Below the pieces are notes generated by a model. That model worked only from the letters and a program-made list of their open reading frames with translations, had not been told where the DNA came from and ran no database searches. A stretch of DNA of 64,000 nt from Thinopyrum elongatum (lineage: Eukaryota; Streptophyta; Magnoliopsida; Poales; Poaceae), in contig CM022303.1 of NCBI GenBank assembly GCA_011799875.1, forward strand, positions 192,249,700 through 192,313,699. Reading direction: 5' to 3'. This document shows, piece by piece, positions 45,801 through 57,529 of this stretch (position 1 is its first letter; the number at the start of each line of letters is the position of its first letter). A program made the position numbers and the translations under genes.

Positions 45801-46473
45801 CTTTGCCGTAGCCGGTTGTAGCTGGGAGCATCCGGCCGGGATGCTACGACCGATGGTGTGCGTGGCCCGGATGCTGCAACCGGCATGGCGCGCGACTGGG
45901 AGCAGTCGATCAGTATGCTGCAACTGGCATGGTGCGCGGCATCTGACATGATGGCTTCCTCTGCAACCGGGCGTCTGCTTTTGCCTGAACCGGCGACAAC
46001 GAATGCTACACCAGCAATGGTGTGTGCTGAAATGGGCGACGATGGATACTACGGCCGGCGAGCGACGCTACGGCCGGCGATGGCGAGCGCTGCTGCTAGG
46101 AGCACACGATGGTGGCGCTGCGAGTTGCGGCCGACGGCGAGAAAGATGAGTCGTGATCGGCGGAGACAGGCGGCGGCCGTGGTCTACGACTGGCAAGGGG
46201 ACGGCGGCGTGATGTATGAGTACGCGTACGTCTACACGAGGCGAGTGTTGCGGGTGCGCTGGGCTGGAACGCGGGCGATGACCTGGAAAGACGCAAACCA
46301 CGTACGTGTACAATACATGCAAAGGAATGGAAAGGAAAGATACGAGTGCATCGAGTGGTTGCGCACGCCCGATCGTGCGGCTGGGGAGCGACCGGCCTGG
46401 CGCTAAAACGAAATCAGAGGAATCGGATTGTTGAACGACGCAAGGGTCAAGATGTTGGAGCTAATCCAAATAT
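45801..46473. other. Right part of the CCGG-rich element and flank
   Basis: GC-rich with GGCATGGTGCGCG and CGGCCGGCGA words, continuing the array to about 46405. Short frames are open by composition only. Confidence 0.35.
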
Positions 46474-46566
46474 GTGCTGTACTAGTACGTATTGGGCTAG
46501 CTCCACGTGCTGTACTAGTACGTATTGGGCTAGCTCCACGTGCTGTACTAGTAGTACGTATTGGAG
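46474..46566. repeat. 33-bp tandem repeat, 2.7 copies
   Basis: GTGCTGTACTAGTACGTATT begins at 46474, 46507 and 46540; the unit ends with GGGCTAGCTCCAC. Confidence 0.9.
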
Positions 46567-46845
46567 TTGGCTTTGCATGGACAAGTTCGTCCCGGTTTAG
46601 GTTTAACTAGCGATCAAGGTTGCCGGGTGAGTTCGTGTAGGAAGTGGACTTGTCCAAGTCGATTTGATTACGTGTACTCTTGGAGACTGTGTATATATAT
46701 CGAGGTACTCTTTGGAGACCGTGTATATATATTGAGGTTGAGAAATAAAGAGGAAAAGAGAGGCGCGATACCTGCCCTTTGGCAAAAGTTTTCGTGTGGA
46801 TTTCCAACACAAGAAGTTGTTGAGGCCGAGAGAGCAACAAAGCCG

Positions 46846-48608
46846 ATGGCTACGAGGAAACCCAAGGCCAAGCCTCAAAAACCAGCGAGGCTAACCTCTG
46901 AGATGAAGATAGCTCAAGGGACTGCGAAGATAAGAAAGTTGACGCCTGAAGAGAGGGCCAGGATTATTGCCAAGTCAATGGCTGAAAAATCTGCCAGCAA
47001 GGCTGACGAAGCTGTTGATGACAAGGAGACTGGACCTGCACAATGTGAGGAAGAATCGTTCGCTGCCGAGTTTCACTCTTTCTGGAACAGATTCTACGCT
47101 CACTGCTGCGGTGCTACCTTCGACCAAACCAGTAAGTCCCTTCCCCGCCCAAACACTTCTCTTGATTCATTCCCTTCTATGAACAGAACAACTTGGTAGG
47201 AGGATCCATGCATGCACGCACGCACACGTCCTTGTATGTCCTGCCTGTCGCTGGTACCAATGCATACACCAGTGGATCTTAATAAATTTATCTTTAGTTA
47301 CATGTGGTCAATTCATGCAGCATCTATCCTTGCATGTTTCTTACATGTATCCATGCACACTTCCTTTGTGTGTTCTGCCATCACTCATACCAATTTTATA
47401 TCAATTGCAACATACATCAATGGATCAGAATTTATCTCCTGTAGCTAACTAACTGCTTTATTTACATGTGATTAATCTATGCAGCATCTATCCCTGCCAT
47501 GTGTCACACGAATCCTGCTTCTGAACGCTCGGCCAAGCCCATGGACACTCTGCAGATTATGTCAGTCAAAGTTGCATCAATCAAAGGGGATTTGTGCTGG
47601 CCACTGGAAGTGTATGGTATCATAGCTGCACGTGATGTCGTGGATCAGAAGCGCAATATTATTTTCCACCGTCCGAGGACTAACTGCCAAACCATCACCC
47701 AGGATGTTCGTACTTAGCTCTTCTCTCTTGGTTTTGTTTTAACATCTTGGCATTATGTGCAACTTTCTGCTAATTGTATGCATTTTTTTTTCTTGCATTT
47801 GCCATTGCTAGATTCAGTTATTGAAGCAATCATAAGCAACTATTTATGCATTTGCTGCTGTCAGATTTAGTAATTCATACATCTTGCCATTTTGCTGTTA
47901 AAATTAGCCATTTTGCTGTTAAAGTAGATTAAATTGAATATTCTACTCCAGAGTTGATTGTTATTATTTGATGAAATGAACATTGTCGTTTGGTTAATTT
48001 TTGTCCTGCGCATGCAGGATTGCTACCTAGCACTGACGGGTCCTACCCGTGCTATTGTCGTGGCATATGATCCTTCATACATTGAGGTTTCGCTGAAAGT
48101 GAAGGGCACTACAGAACCTGAGGATAAAGATTTAAGTGCTCTTGTTGTGGTGTTTAGAGCTGGATACTGTCCTGAAAGCGTTTACCCTAGCAGGCTTAGC
48201 ATGCTGGAAATTAAATTTGATCACATTCAAGACTCGGTGGAGGCCACAGTATTTATAAGAATCATTGGTGGGTCCTGGCCAGATGGTTTTCGTGGTGTAT
48301 TTAGTGCTGCCTCCCGCAGTGATGACAACCTGCAGGTCAAGTTACTTGAATTTGAAGATGGTGGATTGCCTGTTGATGCTGATGGTGTGATCACACTCTC
48401 ACGACGTGTGGTCTCTGTTGAACTTGAGAGGAACCTGAAGGTTTCAGTAATGGCAATTCCAGTTAACAAGGGATATGTTGCTGAGACCAGCGAAGCAGTT
48501 TTAAAATCTCATAGAGCCGGTTTAAGTCCTCCAGGCATCAATCTCAGCGTTGGCTCCTGCAATATGGAAGTTCGTGTGGCTTGGTCCTGTTTCCGTCGTG
48601 TGTGTTGA
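46846..48608 (+). CDS. DUF6598-type protein gene, N-terminally shortened copy
   Basis: Three exons: 46846-47131, 47485-47705 and 48018-48608, with GT-AG introns (acceptors ATGCAG). They give 365 residues without a stop. Exon 1 is Lys-rich (RKPKAKPQKPARLTSEMK). Exon 2 starts the conserved domain (MDTLQIMSVKVASIKGD, WPLEVYGIIAARD), and exon 3 has ALTGPTRAIVVAYDPS, RIIGGSWPDGFRGVF and SVELERNLKVSV. This matches the grass DUF6598 family, abundant in Triticeae and of unknown molecular function. Identity with the second copy (63150 on) starts only near 46815. Upstream sequence is unrelated, so the first 220 codons of the longer copy are missing. The ATG used here is the first in the shared part. 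Confidence 0.75.
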
Positions 48609-48642
48609 CATGAGACCATCTTTAAGTCGTTTAATCTGTGTA

Positions 48643-48755
48643 CTTCCTCCGTCCCGAAATACTTGTCGGAGAGATGGATAAAATTGGATGTATATATATC
48701 TAAAATATGTCTAGATTCATCCATTTCTCCGACAAGTATTTTCAGACGAAGGGAG
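48643..48755. mobile_element. Stowaway MITE, 113 bp
   Basis: CTTCCTCCGTCCCGAAATAC at the left and its inverted partner (GACAAGTATTTTCAGACGAAGGGAG) at the right, flanked by TA (48641-48642 and 48756-48757). It lies 34 bases after the DUF6598 stop codon, so it is probably in the 3' UTR and would fold into a hairpin there. Confidence 0.9.
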
Positions 48756-48971
48756 TATTATATAGGAGTATTGGTGTAGTGGTATTGTGGCATCTGTTCC
48801 AGGTGGTGTTTTAGTAGTGCATATGCTAGAAACCTGTTCCAAGTGGTGTTTTGTAATAGCAAATGATGGTACTGAAAGATATGTCTTTTTTAATATTGTC
48901 GCAATTTATGTATGGACAAGCCTAATTACTGGTTGACTTGCATATTTATTTCTATCATTGCTTTTCACTTT

Positions 48972-49127
48972 TGTTGAGTTGTATTTTGTGTTGCATGTAT
49001 ATTGGAGTTGTAGCCCACCTCCTAGTCTTGTATAGTTGAGGTAGAGGCCTTCCCTTATAATTATATATACGTGCACCAGCATCCCATCAATATAACGTCT
49101 ATTGTATTCCAAACCTCTTCGTCTACA
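48972..49127 (+). repeat. 5' LTR of the short-LTR copia element
   Basis: 156 bp; contains TATAATTATATATAC, a possible promoter element, about 50 bases before the end. Confidence 0.95.
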
Positions 49128-49490
49128 TGGTATCATCTTTGTCGTTCCTCTCCTAGGGTTAGCCGCCGCCGCGCCTCCCCGCGCCACCGCCGCCGCCGCG
49201 CCTCCACTGCACCGTGCCGCCGCCATGCCCCTTCCTTTCCCAACCCGCGCCGCCGTCGCCCGTGCTCGCTTCCGCCCGCGCCCATCACAGCCGCCGCCGC
49301 GCCCCCTGCATCCGCACCGCCGCCGCTGTCCCGCGCCGCCTCTTGCCGCACCGCGCCGCTGCCCTCCCGACCCGCAGCCGCGCCCCCTCGCGCCGCTCCC
49401 TCCCGCTACAGCCGCCGCCGCACCTTCTGCTGCCGCGGCTCCCTGTCTCCTCTCTCCACTAAAGCAAAAAAAAAACCTAGCCGCGCCGCC

Positions 49491-50480
49491 ATGTCTTCCC
49501 CGGGATCCTCCACCACCCGCTCGTCGAACCCGTTCGCCGGCCCCGAGCCCTCTGCCGCCGCCATCCGTGACCTCAACATTGAGGCCCGGGTCCCTATCCG
49601 CCTCGACAGCTCCAGCACGTCGTACTACACGTGGAAGACCTACTTCAACCTCATCTTCCGCGAGTACTATCTCACCGAGCACATCGACGGTTTCATGGAC
49701 AGCACGTACATGCGTGGCGATCTGGAGTGGTCCGCCATCGAGGCCACGATCATCCGTTGGTTCTACCAGACAGTCTCGAAGGACATCTTCCACACGGTCG
49801 TCGCCAAGGACGACGACGCCTGCGACGTGTGGGCCAAGATCAACGCGCTCTTCACCGACAACAAACTTCAGCGCCTTGTTTTCTTGCAGCAGGAGTTCTT
49901 CGGCTGTCATCAGGACAACTCCACCATCGACGAGTACTGCATGAGGCTTAAGATGCTCACCGACGAGCTTCGCGACATCGGCGCCAAGGTCTCTGACGAC
50001 CTCATGCTGAGCACCCTCACCACCGGGCTTAACGAGGACTTCGGCAACGCGGCGTCCAACCTCACCCTGCTGCCGCAGCCCACTTTTCAGCGCGTCGTCG
50101 CGTACCTCAAACTTGAGGAGCGTCGGATGACGAAGCTGAAGCTGCGGGTCCAGCACATCGCCCTCGCCGCCGGCACCACCTGCGGTGGCCCTGCTCCTCC
50201 AGCCGCGCCTCGTCAGCCCACGCCGCCCGCGCCGGCCGACTACTACCCGCTGCCGCCCGCGCCCCCCCGCGCCTCCCCAGCAGCCGCAAGGTGGCGGGGG
50301 CCGGCGCAACCGGCGGGGCGGCGGGGGCCGCCGCCAGCAGCAGCCGCAGCAGCAGCAGGCACCGCGCACCGGGGGGGAGGGGCGCCCTGCTACCAGCAGC
50401 CGCCTCCACCATGGGCCGTCGGGCAGAACCTGTGGACGGGCGTTGTCCATGCCTATCACATGCCCGCCCCGCGGGCCCCC
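49491..50480 (+). pseudogene. gag of the short-LTR copia element
   Basis: ATG at 49491 in good context (GCCGCCATGT). Copia gag (UBN2-type) is clear: SSTSYYTWKTYFNLIF, LVFLQQEFFGCHQ, STIDEYCMRLKMLTDEL and KLEERRMTKLK. The leader (49128-49490) is extremely C-rich. No CCHC knuckle is visible, as in some copia lineages. A homopolymer indel in the C-run near 50262 shifts the frame, and TAG codons follow in the frame that leads to pol (near 50520 and 50599). A long minus-strand frame over this region is a composition artefact. Confidence 0.82.
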
Positions 50481-50638
50481 GCCTCGCGGGCCACCAGGCG
50501 TTCCTCGGCGCCCCCTACTAGCCCTACGGTGCTCCGCTCGCTCCGCCACCCCTCGGTGGCTACGGCGCGCCCGCTCAGGCGCCACCCTATGGAGGCTAGC
50601 CGCCGCCGCCGGTACCTGCACCGTGGGACCCCGCCCTC

Positions 50639-53600
50639 TTGGCCGCCCTACACTCGGCGCCGTCGCCGAGTAACTATGGCGGTGGAGGCGACTGGTACAT
50701 GGACTCGGGTGCTACTGCGCACATGACAGCTCATCCCGGTAACCTCTCCTCTTCCACTCCAGTTCACACACCCACTCTTATCACCGTTGGCAACGGTTCT
50801 TCTTTACCTATCACCCATGTCGGTAGCACTAGTTTTCCTTCTAGTTCCACACCTATCACCATGTCTAATGTCCTTGCCTCACCTGACTTAGTCACTAGTT
50901 TAGTTTCCATTCGTCGTCTTACTCGTGAGAATCCTCTTACTATTGAATTTGACGGTGTTGGTTTTTCTGTGAAGGACGCCCGTACCCGGTTGGTGCTTCA
51001 CCGATGTGATAGCCCTGATGAGCTTTATCCCGTGCACGCCGGCGCCTCCACTTCCACACCCATTGCCCTCGCCGCTGGCGTCGACCTTTGGCATGCTCGC
51101 TTGGGCCACCCCAACCCCGCCGTTTTGCGTCAGATTCTTAGGAGTTTTTCTTTCTCATGTAATAAGCTCGACGAGCATACTTTTGAGGCTTGTCGCTTGG
51201 GCAAACACGTTCGTCTTCCCTTTAGTGCGTCTACTTCAGTTTCCACTTTTCCGTTTCAATTGCTTCATAGTGATGTTTGGACGTCTCCCGTTGCGAGTAA
51301 CACGGGCTATCTATACTACTTGGTGATTTTAGATGATTATTCTCATTATGTGTGGACTTTTCCTCTTCATCGTAAATCCGATGCTTTAGCCACACTCACC
51401 GCTTTTTATTCCTATGTAACCACCCAGTTCGGTCGCCCCATACTCGCACTCCAAACTGACAACGGAAAAGAGTTTGACAACGTCGCCCTTCGCACACTTC
51501 TCGCCTCTCACGGCACCACCTTTCGTCTGACTTGCCCCTACACTTCACAGCAGAACGGCCGCGCCGAGTGCATTCTCCGCACTCTTAATGACTGCGTTCG
51601 CACGTTACTCTTTCACTCTAACGTGCCCACTCGGTTTTGGCCCAATGCTCTCGCCACCGCCACTCTCATAGTTAACATTCGTCCGTGTTGTCCCCGGTGG
51701 AACTACACCCCTCACCACCTTCTCTTTGGTACACCACCGTCCTATGATGGTCTCCGCATCTTTGGGTGTCTCTGTTATCCCAGCACCGCGTCCACCACGC
51801 CACACAAGCTCGCACCACGTTCCGTCCCATGTGCCTTCCTTGGCTACCCTCCTAACACCAAAGGTTACCGGTGCTATGATCATGTCACTCATCGTATGTA
51901 CACCTCGAGGCACGTGTATTTTGTCGAGACGGTGTTCCCTTTTTTCAGGTTCCTCCGGCTTCGGCCCCTTCGGCGCCGGCCCCCACGCCCCCTTCCTGGA
52001 GCGATGCGCGGCGGCGGCCCCCGGATGCCCCCCCGGCACGGCGCCTTCTGCCGCCACCGCCCGGTTTTTCGACACCCTCCCCAGAGATCGAGTCTGACCG
52101 GGCCCCCGGATCCCCGTCTCCCTCCTACAAGGTTGAGCCGGTGGGTACTCCGCCCGCCACCCCGGCTGGCGCCGCCACCCCAGCGACGGGCTCGACATCC
52201 CCCTCGCCCATCGCCCCCTCGGCCGCCGGCTCGGCTGGCGCCGTTGCTGCCGTCGTGGCCCCCGTCACCGCCACGGCCCCCGCTGCCGCCGCCGGCGCCC
52301 CTGTCATGGCCGCGGCTCCTGTCGCCGCCGCGGGTGGCCCCGCCGCCGCCGGCGCCCCTGTCGTGGCCGCGGCCCCCGCCGCCATCGCCGGCCCTGCTGC
52401 CCCGCCTCTTGGCGTGACTACCCGTGCCCGAGTAGGAGTGCTTCGGCCGAGCACGCGCTACTCCTCCGATGAGTATGTGTGCGCCGCCTTGACGTCGACG
52501 CCATCACCCGTCCCCACCTCCGCTCGTGCTGTCCTTCAGGATCCCCATTGGCTAGCTGCGATGCAGGAGGAGTTCGACGCCCTACAGCGCAACCGCACAT
52601 GGCAGCTTGTTCCGCGACCCCCTCGTGCCAATATCATCATTGGCAAGTGGGTGTTTCGCCACAAGACTCGCCCGGACGGTTCTCTCGAGCGCTACAAGGC
52701 TCGGTGGGTGGTTCGTGGATTTCGGCAGCGCGCGGGCGTGGACTTCACCGACACATTCGCCCCGGTTGTTAAATCGGGCACGATCCGTGCCGTGCTCCAG
52801 TTGGCGGTCTTGCGCGCCTGGCCTGTGCACCAGTTGGATGTCTCCAACGCCTTCTTGCACGGCCATCTTGCCGAGCAGATGTACTGTGAGCAGCCCACTG
52901 GCTTCGTCAACGCCGAGCACCCAGACTTTGTGTGCTTACTCTCAAGTTCTATTTACGGGTTGAAGCAGGCGCCTCGGGCTTGGTACCAGTGTATCGCAGC
53001 CTTCCTGCAGTCTCTAGGATTTCGGTCCACTCGCTCCGATGCCTCACTCTTCGTGTATCATTAGGGAGCTGACACTGCATATCTACTGCTCTACGTCAAC
53101 GACATCATCCTCACGGCGTCCACCCCCGATCTCCTTCAGCGGCTGATTGCTCGTCTTCGTGATGAGTTCGCCCTAAAGGACTTGGGGCCTCTGCACTACT
53201 TCCTCGGCATCGAGGTGGTCCGTCGGACAGACGGCTTCTTTCTGCATCACCAGAAGTACGCCCACGAGCTCCTGGAGCGTGCCGGTATGCTTAACTGCAA
53301 GCCGGCGCCCATCCCAGTCGACACGAAGGCGAAGGTCTCTGCTCTGGAGGGGTCTCTCGCGTCCGATGGAGCGTTTTATCGCTCCATTGTTGGTGCTTTA
53401 CAGTACCTGACGCTGACTCGACCCGACCTGCAGTACACTATTCAGCAGGTGTGCCTCCACATGCACGCTCCGCGTGACTCCCATTGGACCTTGGTGAAGC
53501 GTATTCTCCGTTATATACGCGGCACCATGTCTCTGGGACTCACCCTGACGGCCTCCGCCTCCATCGACCTCGTGGCCTACTCGGATGCCGACTGGGCTGG

Positions 53601-54050
53601 CTGCCCCGACACTCGACGCTCCACGTCAGGCTACTGCGTCTACCTTGGGCCCTCGTTGATCTCTTGGTCATCGAAGCGGCAGCCCACGGTCTTCCGCTCC
53701 AGCGCCGAGGCAGAGTATCGCGCCGTGCCTAATGCCGTGGCCGAGTGCTCTTGGCTCCGTCAGCTACTCCAGGAGTTGCTTTGTGATGTTCGTAAGGCCA
53801 CTCTTGTCTACTGCGATAACGTCAGCGCGGTCTACCTATCCGCCAACCTGGTGCACCATCGCCGTACGAAGCATATTGAGCTCGATATTCACTTCGTGCG
53901 CTAGCAGGTTGCCCTTGGCCGTGTTCGGGTTCTTCATGTGCCGACGTCGCAACAGTTTGCTGATGTGATGACTAAGGGATTGCCTACTTCTGTCTTCGAG
54001 GAGTTTCGGTCCAGTCTCTGTGTCTCTGGCGACGCTTCGACTGTGGGGGG
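50639..54050 (+). pseudogene. pol (PR-INT-RT-RNase H) of the short-LTR copia element
   Basis: Protease WYMDSGATAHM; integrase with LWHARLGHP zinc part, LQTDNGKEFDN and QQNGRAECI (catalytic Asp and Glu kept). An Ala/Pro-rich linker joins these to reverse transcriptase (FRHKTRPDGSLERYKARWVVRGF) and RNase H (YSDADWAGCPDTRRSTSGY). Breaks: a T-run indel near 51938-51943, TAG at 53062-53064 (CAG to TAG), and TAG at 53902-53904. The polymerase motif reads YVND instead of YVDD: the first Asp is AAC at 53098-53100, a G-to-A change that should abolish polymerase activity. Confidence 0.92.
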
Positions 54051-54051
54051 G

Positions 54052-54207
54052 TGTTGAGTTGTATTTTGTGTTGCATGTATATTGGAGTTGTGGCCCACCT
54101 CCTAGTCTTGTATAGTTGAGGTAGAGGCCTTCCCTTGTAATTATATATACGTGCACCAGCACCCCATCAATACAACGTCTATTGTATTGCAAACCTCTTC
54201 GTCTACA
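54052..54207 (+). repeat. 3' LTR of the short-LTR copia element
   Basis: 156 bp, direct repeat of 48972-49127, followed by the target duplication ACTTT. Confidence 0.95.
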
Positions 54208-54212
54208 ACTTT

Positions 54213-56579
54213 CACTATCTGAAATATAAATCCAGCCGGCGGGTGCTAGAAAGTATGGACAGATCGGATGGCGCGGAGCAGCCCCGAGAGGCTCCCGCAG
54301 CAAGCCAGCCACAAACGGACGACCAAGAGGCACTCTTCGCCCTCGAGCAGCCCAGGAAGATGTGCACTCCAACATCCTTTATAGGAGAAATTGGTGCCCT
54401 TACGAAACTATTATAATTTTCCGGATCTCGGAGTTCCCAGAATCACCTCTAGCCTATCCCAACTTGTTTGGGACTAAAGGCTCTTCATTGTTTTCAGTTG
54501 AATCAATTGTTTTCGGTTGAATCTTCGTAACCAAGTTTGTTTATAGGCAAGTTCATACCTTTGCTCAGGTCCTTTGTTCTTTGGAAAAGCACATTTATAA
54601 AACTTATATTACTTATCGTACCTATTCATTGCATAAAATCAAAGTTATGTTGCAAGTACTATAAATTGTGGTGGGCGGTGGAACTTAGGATGTCACACGG
54701 TGGTAGAGTTCTATTGCACTGGGCTTAATAAGTAAAGTCAGCAAGCATTCTAGCACCGTGGCGATAACGTTGACCACGGAGCCTGGAATGGGACGTGCGA
54801 GAAAATTGCACCTTCTTAATGCCTTTGTGCCCTCGCACAAGTTATCGCCGCGGGGAGTAAATCCGCATAGCCGGTCCAGGGAGCCGAGATATCCTATGAG
54901 TTGTGGGTGTCGTAAATACCCTATCAAGAGAGGGTTATTAAACCTTTATCACTAGGGAGGCATAAGCTCATCTGTCACGGGGTCGTATAAACCCCACCTG
55001 TAGCAGATTTTGGGCGACGGAGCGAATACCTCAAGAGCCAGAGGCAGGGGCATTGGCAGACACGGAAGGGTGAAAGACTCGGATCTTAGACCTGGCCCCG
55101 CATCTTGGATGTGCAAGGTTATGGACCTGGTAGAAAGGCTAAGTTAATCGTTCGTGGGTAAAGTAGCGCACCTCTGCAGAGTGTATTAATTTTGGCTTGT
55201 CACTCCCTAATCTGAAAAAGATCTGCGAACACGACGGGAAGGTATCTATCAGAGATTCTAGCAACCCGTGAAGTATGTTGATCACATGTTTTGCTAAAAC
55301 TTCACTTCTACAAGATACTAGTAGAATGCACGTGTATTGCCATGGTCTTTTTATTCTGGTTGTATATATATACACTTGTATTCTTGTATACAACTCAGCT
55401 GAATTTTTTGTCCCTTCCAACAACATCGCATCAACTCCTTTATCGACGGATTTTTTTTAACATCGGCATAATACATCTCCATCTCTCTCATACTCTGCAA
55501 AAGTATAAACATATAAAAATACACCTTTTCGATTATCATGTGTAAAATATATATAAAGAAGAATAATTATTTGTATGCATCTCTTCCAATTCGATGAGTT
55601 TTCAATCCATCCATCATAAAGCTTTTTCAATCGACATTTTCAAAGCATCATCCAAAGCCATCAATTTTTATCTATATTCTAGAGAAGTGAATATATATAA
55701 AAACATATTAAAATAAAATAAAAATAAGATAAGCCCATATATAATACATATTCATTGGCCAGTTGCTCACTTCAAGCAGGTGACCGTTTTTAGTCGGAGT
55801 GAGTGGCATCATGCTTTTTAGTACAGTGAGTCGCATCCCAATTTTAGCAAACTATAGATTCACCTGTAAATCACTTGTTGGTAATTATGCTTCAGAAATG
55901 ACTTGCTAGGGTATGTGATATTTTTCGCTATATAAAAAGATGTGACATTTCTCTCATAACAAGCAAATGCTTTTCCCTAAAATAAGCAAACAACCGCTCT
56001 TTTTCTTCTCATCTTAAAAAAACAATTCACTGGCCGACTCTCACTGCATGGCACAATGCTCACACTCACGTCTCATTACCCTGGCCTGCTCTCCTCGCCA
56101 CGTCGTCGTTGCTGCCATCTCTCCCCTCCAAGACATCTCACTGCCACCTCCCCATGACGCCACATCATTCAGCCAGCACCTTCCTTTCACCATTGTCTCT
56201 TCTTCCCTCCACAGCATCCCAGGCCGATTCCCGGTGCCAAGGACGTGGAGTCTCGGCGGCGTGGTGCGGCAGGACCTCGGCGAGGATGTGTAATGATGGA
56301 TGCGCGTAGGGAGGAGGTGTTGTTTGGCGCCGTGTTGGCGTCGACAACAGGCCTGGCAAGGTCGATGCGTCAGTATTTGCTCTGAAGAGGGATCGATGGA
56401 AGATGGCTGCGACGACATATGGCGTCGGATCGGTTTGTGCCCCAGACCTGGTATGTGGCTTGGTTGGGGCCTCCGACTTTAGATGTTAGGATTAGGTGAG
56501 AGGTCTGAGTATTTGGTTCACACTTTCTGCACCCTTCATCAATGGATAGGAGTAGCGACAGATGTAGTCAAGATGGCGG
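54213..56579. other. Non-coding repeat-derived region
   Basis: No supported gene. Near 54447-54480 a CCCAACTTGTTTGGGACTAA tract resembles the 3' end of RTE-type LINEs (low confidence). 54650-55300 looks like decayed transposon or LTR sequence. 55480-56030 is AT-rich. 56041-56480 has several overlapping short frames on both strands with no recognisable product. Confidence 0.35.
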
Positions 56580-56699
56580 CTTTAGGCATATTGATGTTTT
56601 ACTTTGTAAGGTCTTTGTGAATAATTAATAAAGTGATTGCATGCATCTCCCAGATGCAGAGGCTGGGGGTCATCCTCCTTTTTTTTTAAAAAAAACTAA
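56580..56699 (+). mobile_element. LINE-like 3' tail with A/T run
   Basis: ATAAAGTGATTGCATGCATC, CCAGATGCAGAGGCTGGGGG and TCATCCTCC precede a T9-A7 run (about 56682-56697). This combination is typical of the 3' ends of non-LTR retroelements in Triticeae (from memory). The 5' extent is unknown. Confidence 0.5.
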
Positions 56700-56904
56700 A
56701 GTTTAATGTAGTCCAACTTCGCTCCTGAATCTTCTTTAGCAATAACAAAATTATTTGGTGCTCTTGTTCTTTCTGTACACATGTACCCATGATGAGACTG
56801 AATGCTAAATAATTCAGAACTAGTAGTGTGACCTGCGCATTTGCGCTCCAAGATTTAACACATATTTTTATATTAAGTTTTATTTCTGTGAAAGATAATT
56901 AGTA

Positions 56905-57038
56905 CTCTCTTCGTCTTATAATATAAGAGCGTTTTTACGCCCCATAATACAAGAGCGTTTTTACGCCCCATAATATAAGAGTGTTTTCGACACTAGTGTA
57001 GTGTCAAAAAACGCTCTTATATTATGGGACAGAGGGAG
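56905..57038. mobile_element. Stowaway MITE with internal triplication
   Basis: Ends CTCTCTTCGTCTTATAATAT and its inverse (ATATTATGGGACAGAGGGAG), flanked by TA (56903-56904 and 57039-57040). A 25-bp segment containing AAGAGCGTTTTTACGCCCCA appears three times on the left arm only, while the right arm has one copy. The centre GACACTAGTGTAGTGTC is a perfect inverted repeat. Confidence 0.88.
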
Positions 57039-57155
57039 TAGATTATAATTCAGAATATGACCAACATATATATTTTTGGAATATTATGTGCGCTTTAGTA
57101 CGTCTTCTTACTAATTGTTGTTGTTGTAGTAAGACTGTCAATCAAATATCGGTGG

Positions 57156-57310
57156 GGCGAACCAATCTGTGGTTGGATGGTTAGAGGGACATTGGTATCC
57201 CCGGCCCATCAGGGTTCAAGTCTTGGTGCTTGCATTATTCTTGGATTAATTTTAGAATTTCTGGCGATGTGCTTTCAGTGTGAGGAGACGTCCCGTCGAC
57301 AATAGTGAGA
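57156..57310 (+). mobile_element. Au-type SINE fragment
   Basis: GTGGTTGGATGGTTAGAG (A-box side) and GGGTTCAAGTCTTGG (B-box) lie about 45 bases apart, followed by GGCGATGTGCTTTCAGTG and GAGACGTCCCGTCGAC. This is the tRNA-derived Au SINE pattern of Triticeae. The usual 3' end is missing or diverged. Confidence 0.75.
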
Positions 57311-57529
57311 GTATGTGTTTAAGTTGAACCTCTTTTCTAGGAATCGTGTGTAAGTTGGACTGTAGATCTTATATATAATGTTAGTCCACTAATTTAAACG
57401 CTGCATGATTCCTTTCCAGATCCGAGTCCACTTTGCGTACATATGTTTGGTAATTAATTTCAACCGCTATAAGGCCCTCCAAAAGAATAAAAATTGTTCC
57501 TTATTTTTGTCCTCTTTGGATATATACTA

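Larger units (their letters stand above)
48972..54207 (+). mobile_element. Complete short-LTR Ty1/copia element, 5236 bp
   Basis: 156-bp LTRs (48972-49127 and 54052-54207) start TGTTGAGTTG and end CGTCTACA. A perfect 5-bp duplication, ACTTT, flanks the element (48967-48971 and 54208-54212). The LTRs differ at 5 of 156 positions by eye. PBS TGGTATCATC follows at 49128; a GGGGGGG purine tract precedes the 3' LTR. Gag and pol are present but broken. Confidence 0.96.

Noticed and set aside
44099..46600. Many short ORFs over the CCGG-rich array
   Set aside because: They follow the repeat periodicity (for instance the repeated FSGCSKKRHR-type peptide) and occur on both strands.
48906..50621. Long minus-strand ORF (571 codons) over the copia gag
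   Set aside because: It is antisense to a clear copia gag and its product is Gly/Arg/Ala-rich because of the GC-rich codon pattern. No domain is recognisable.
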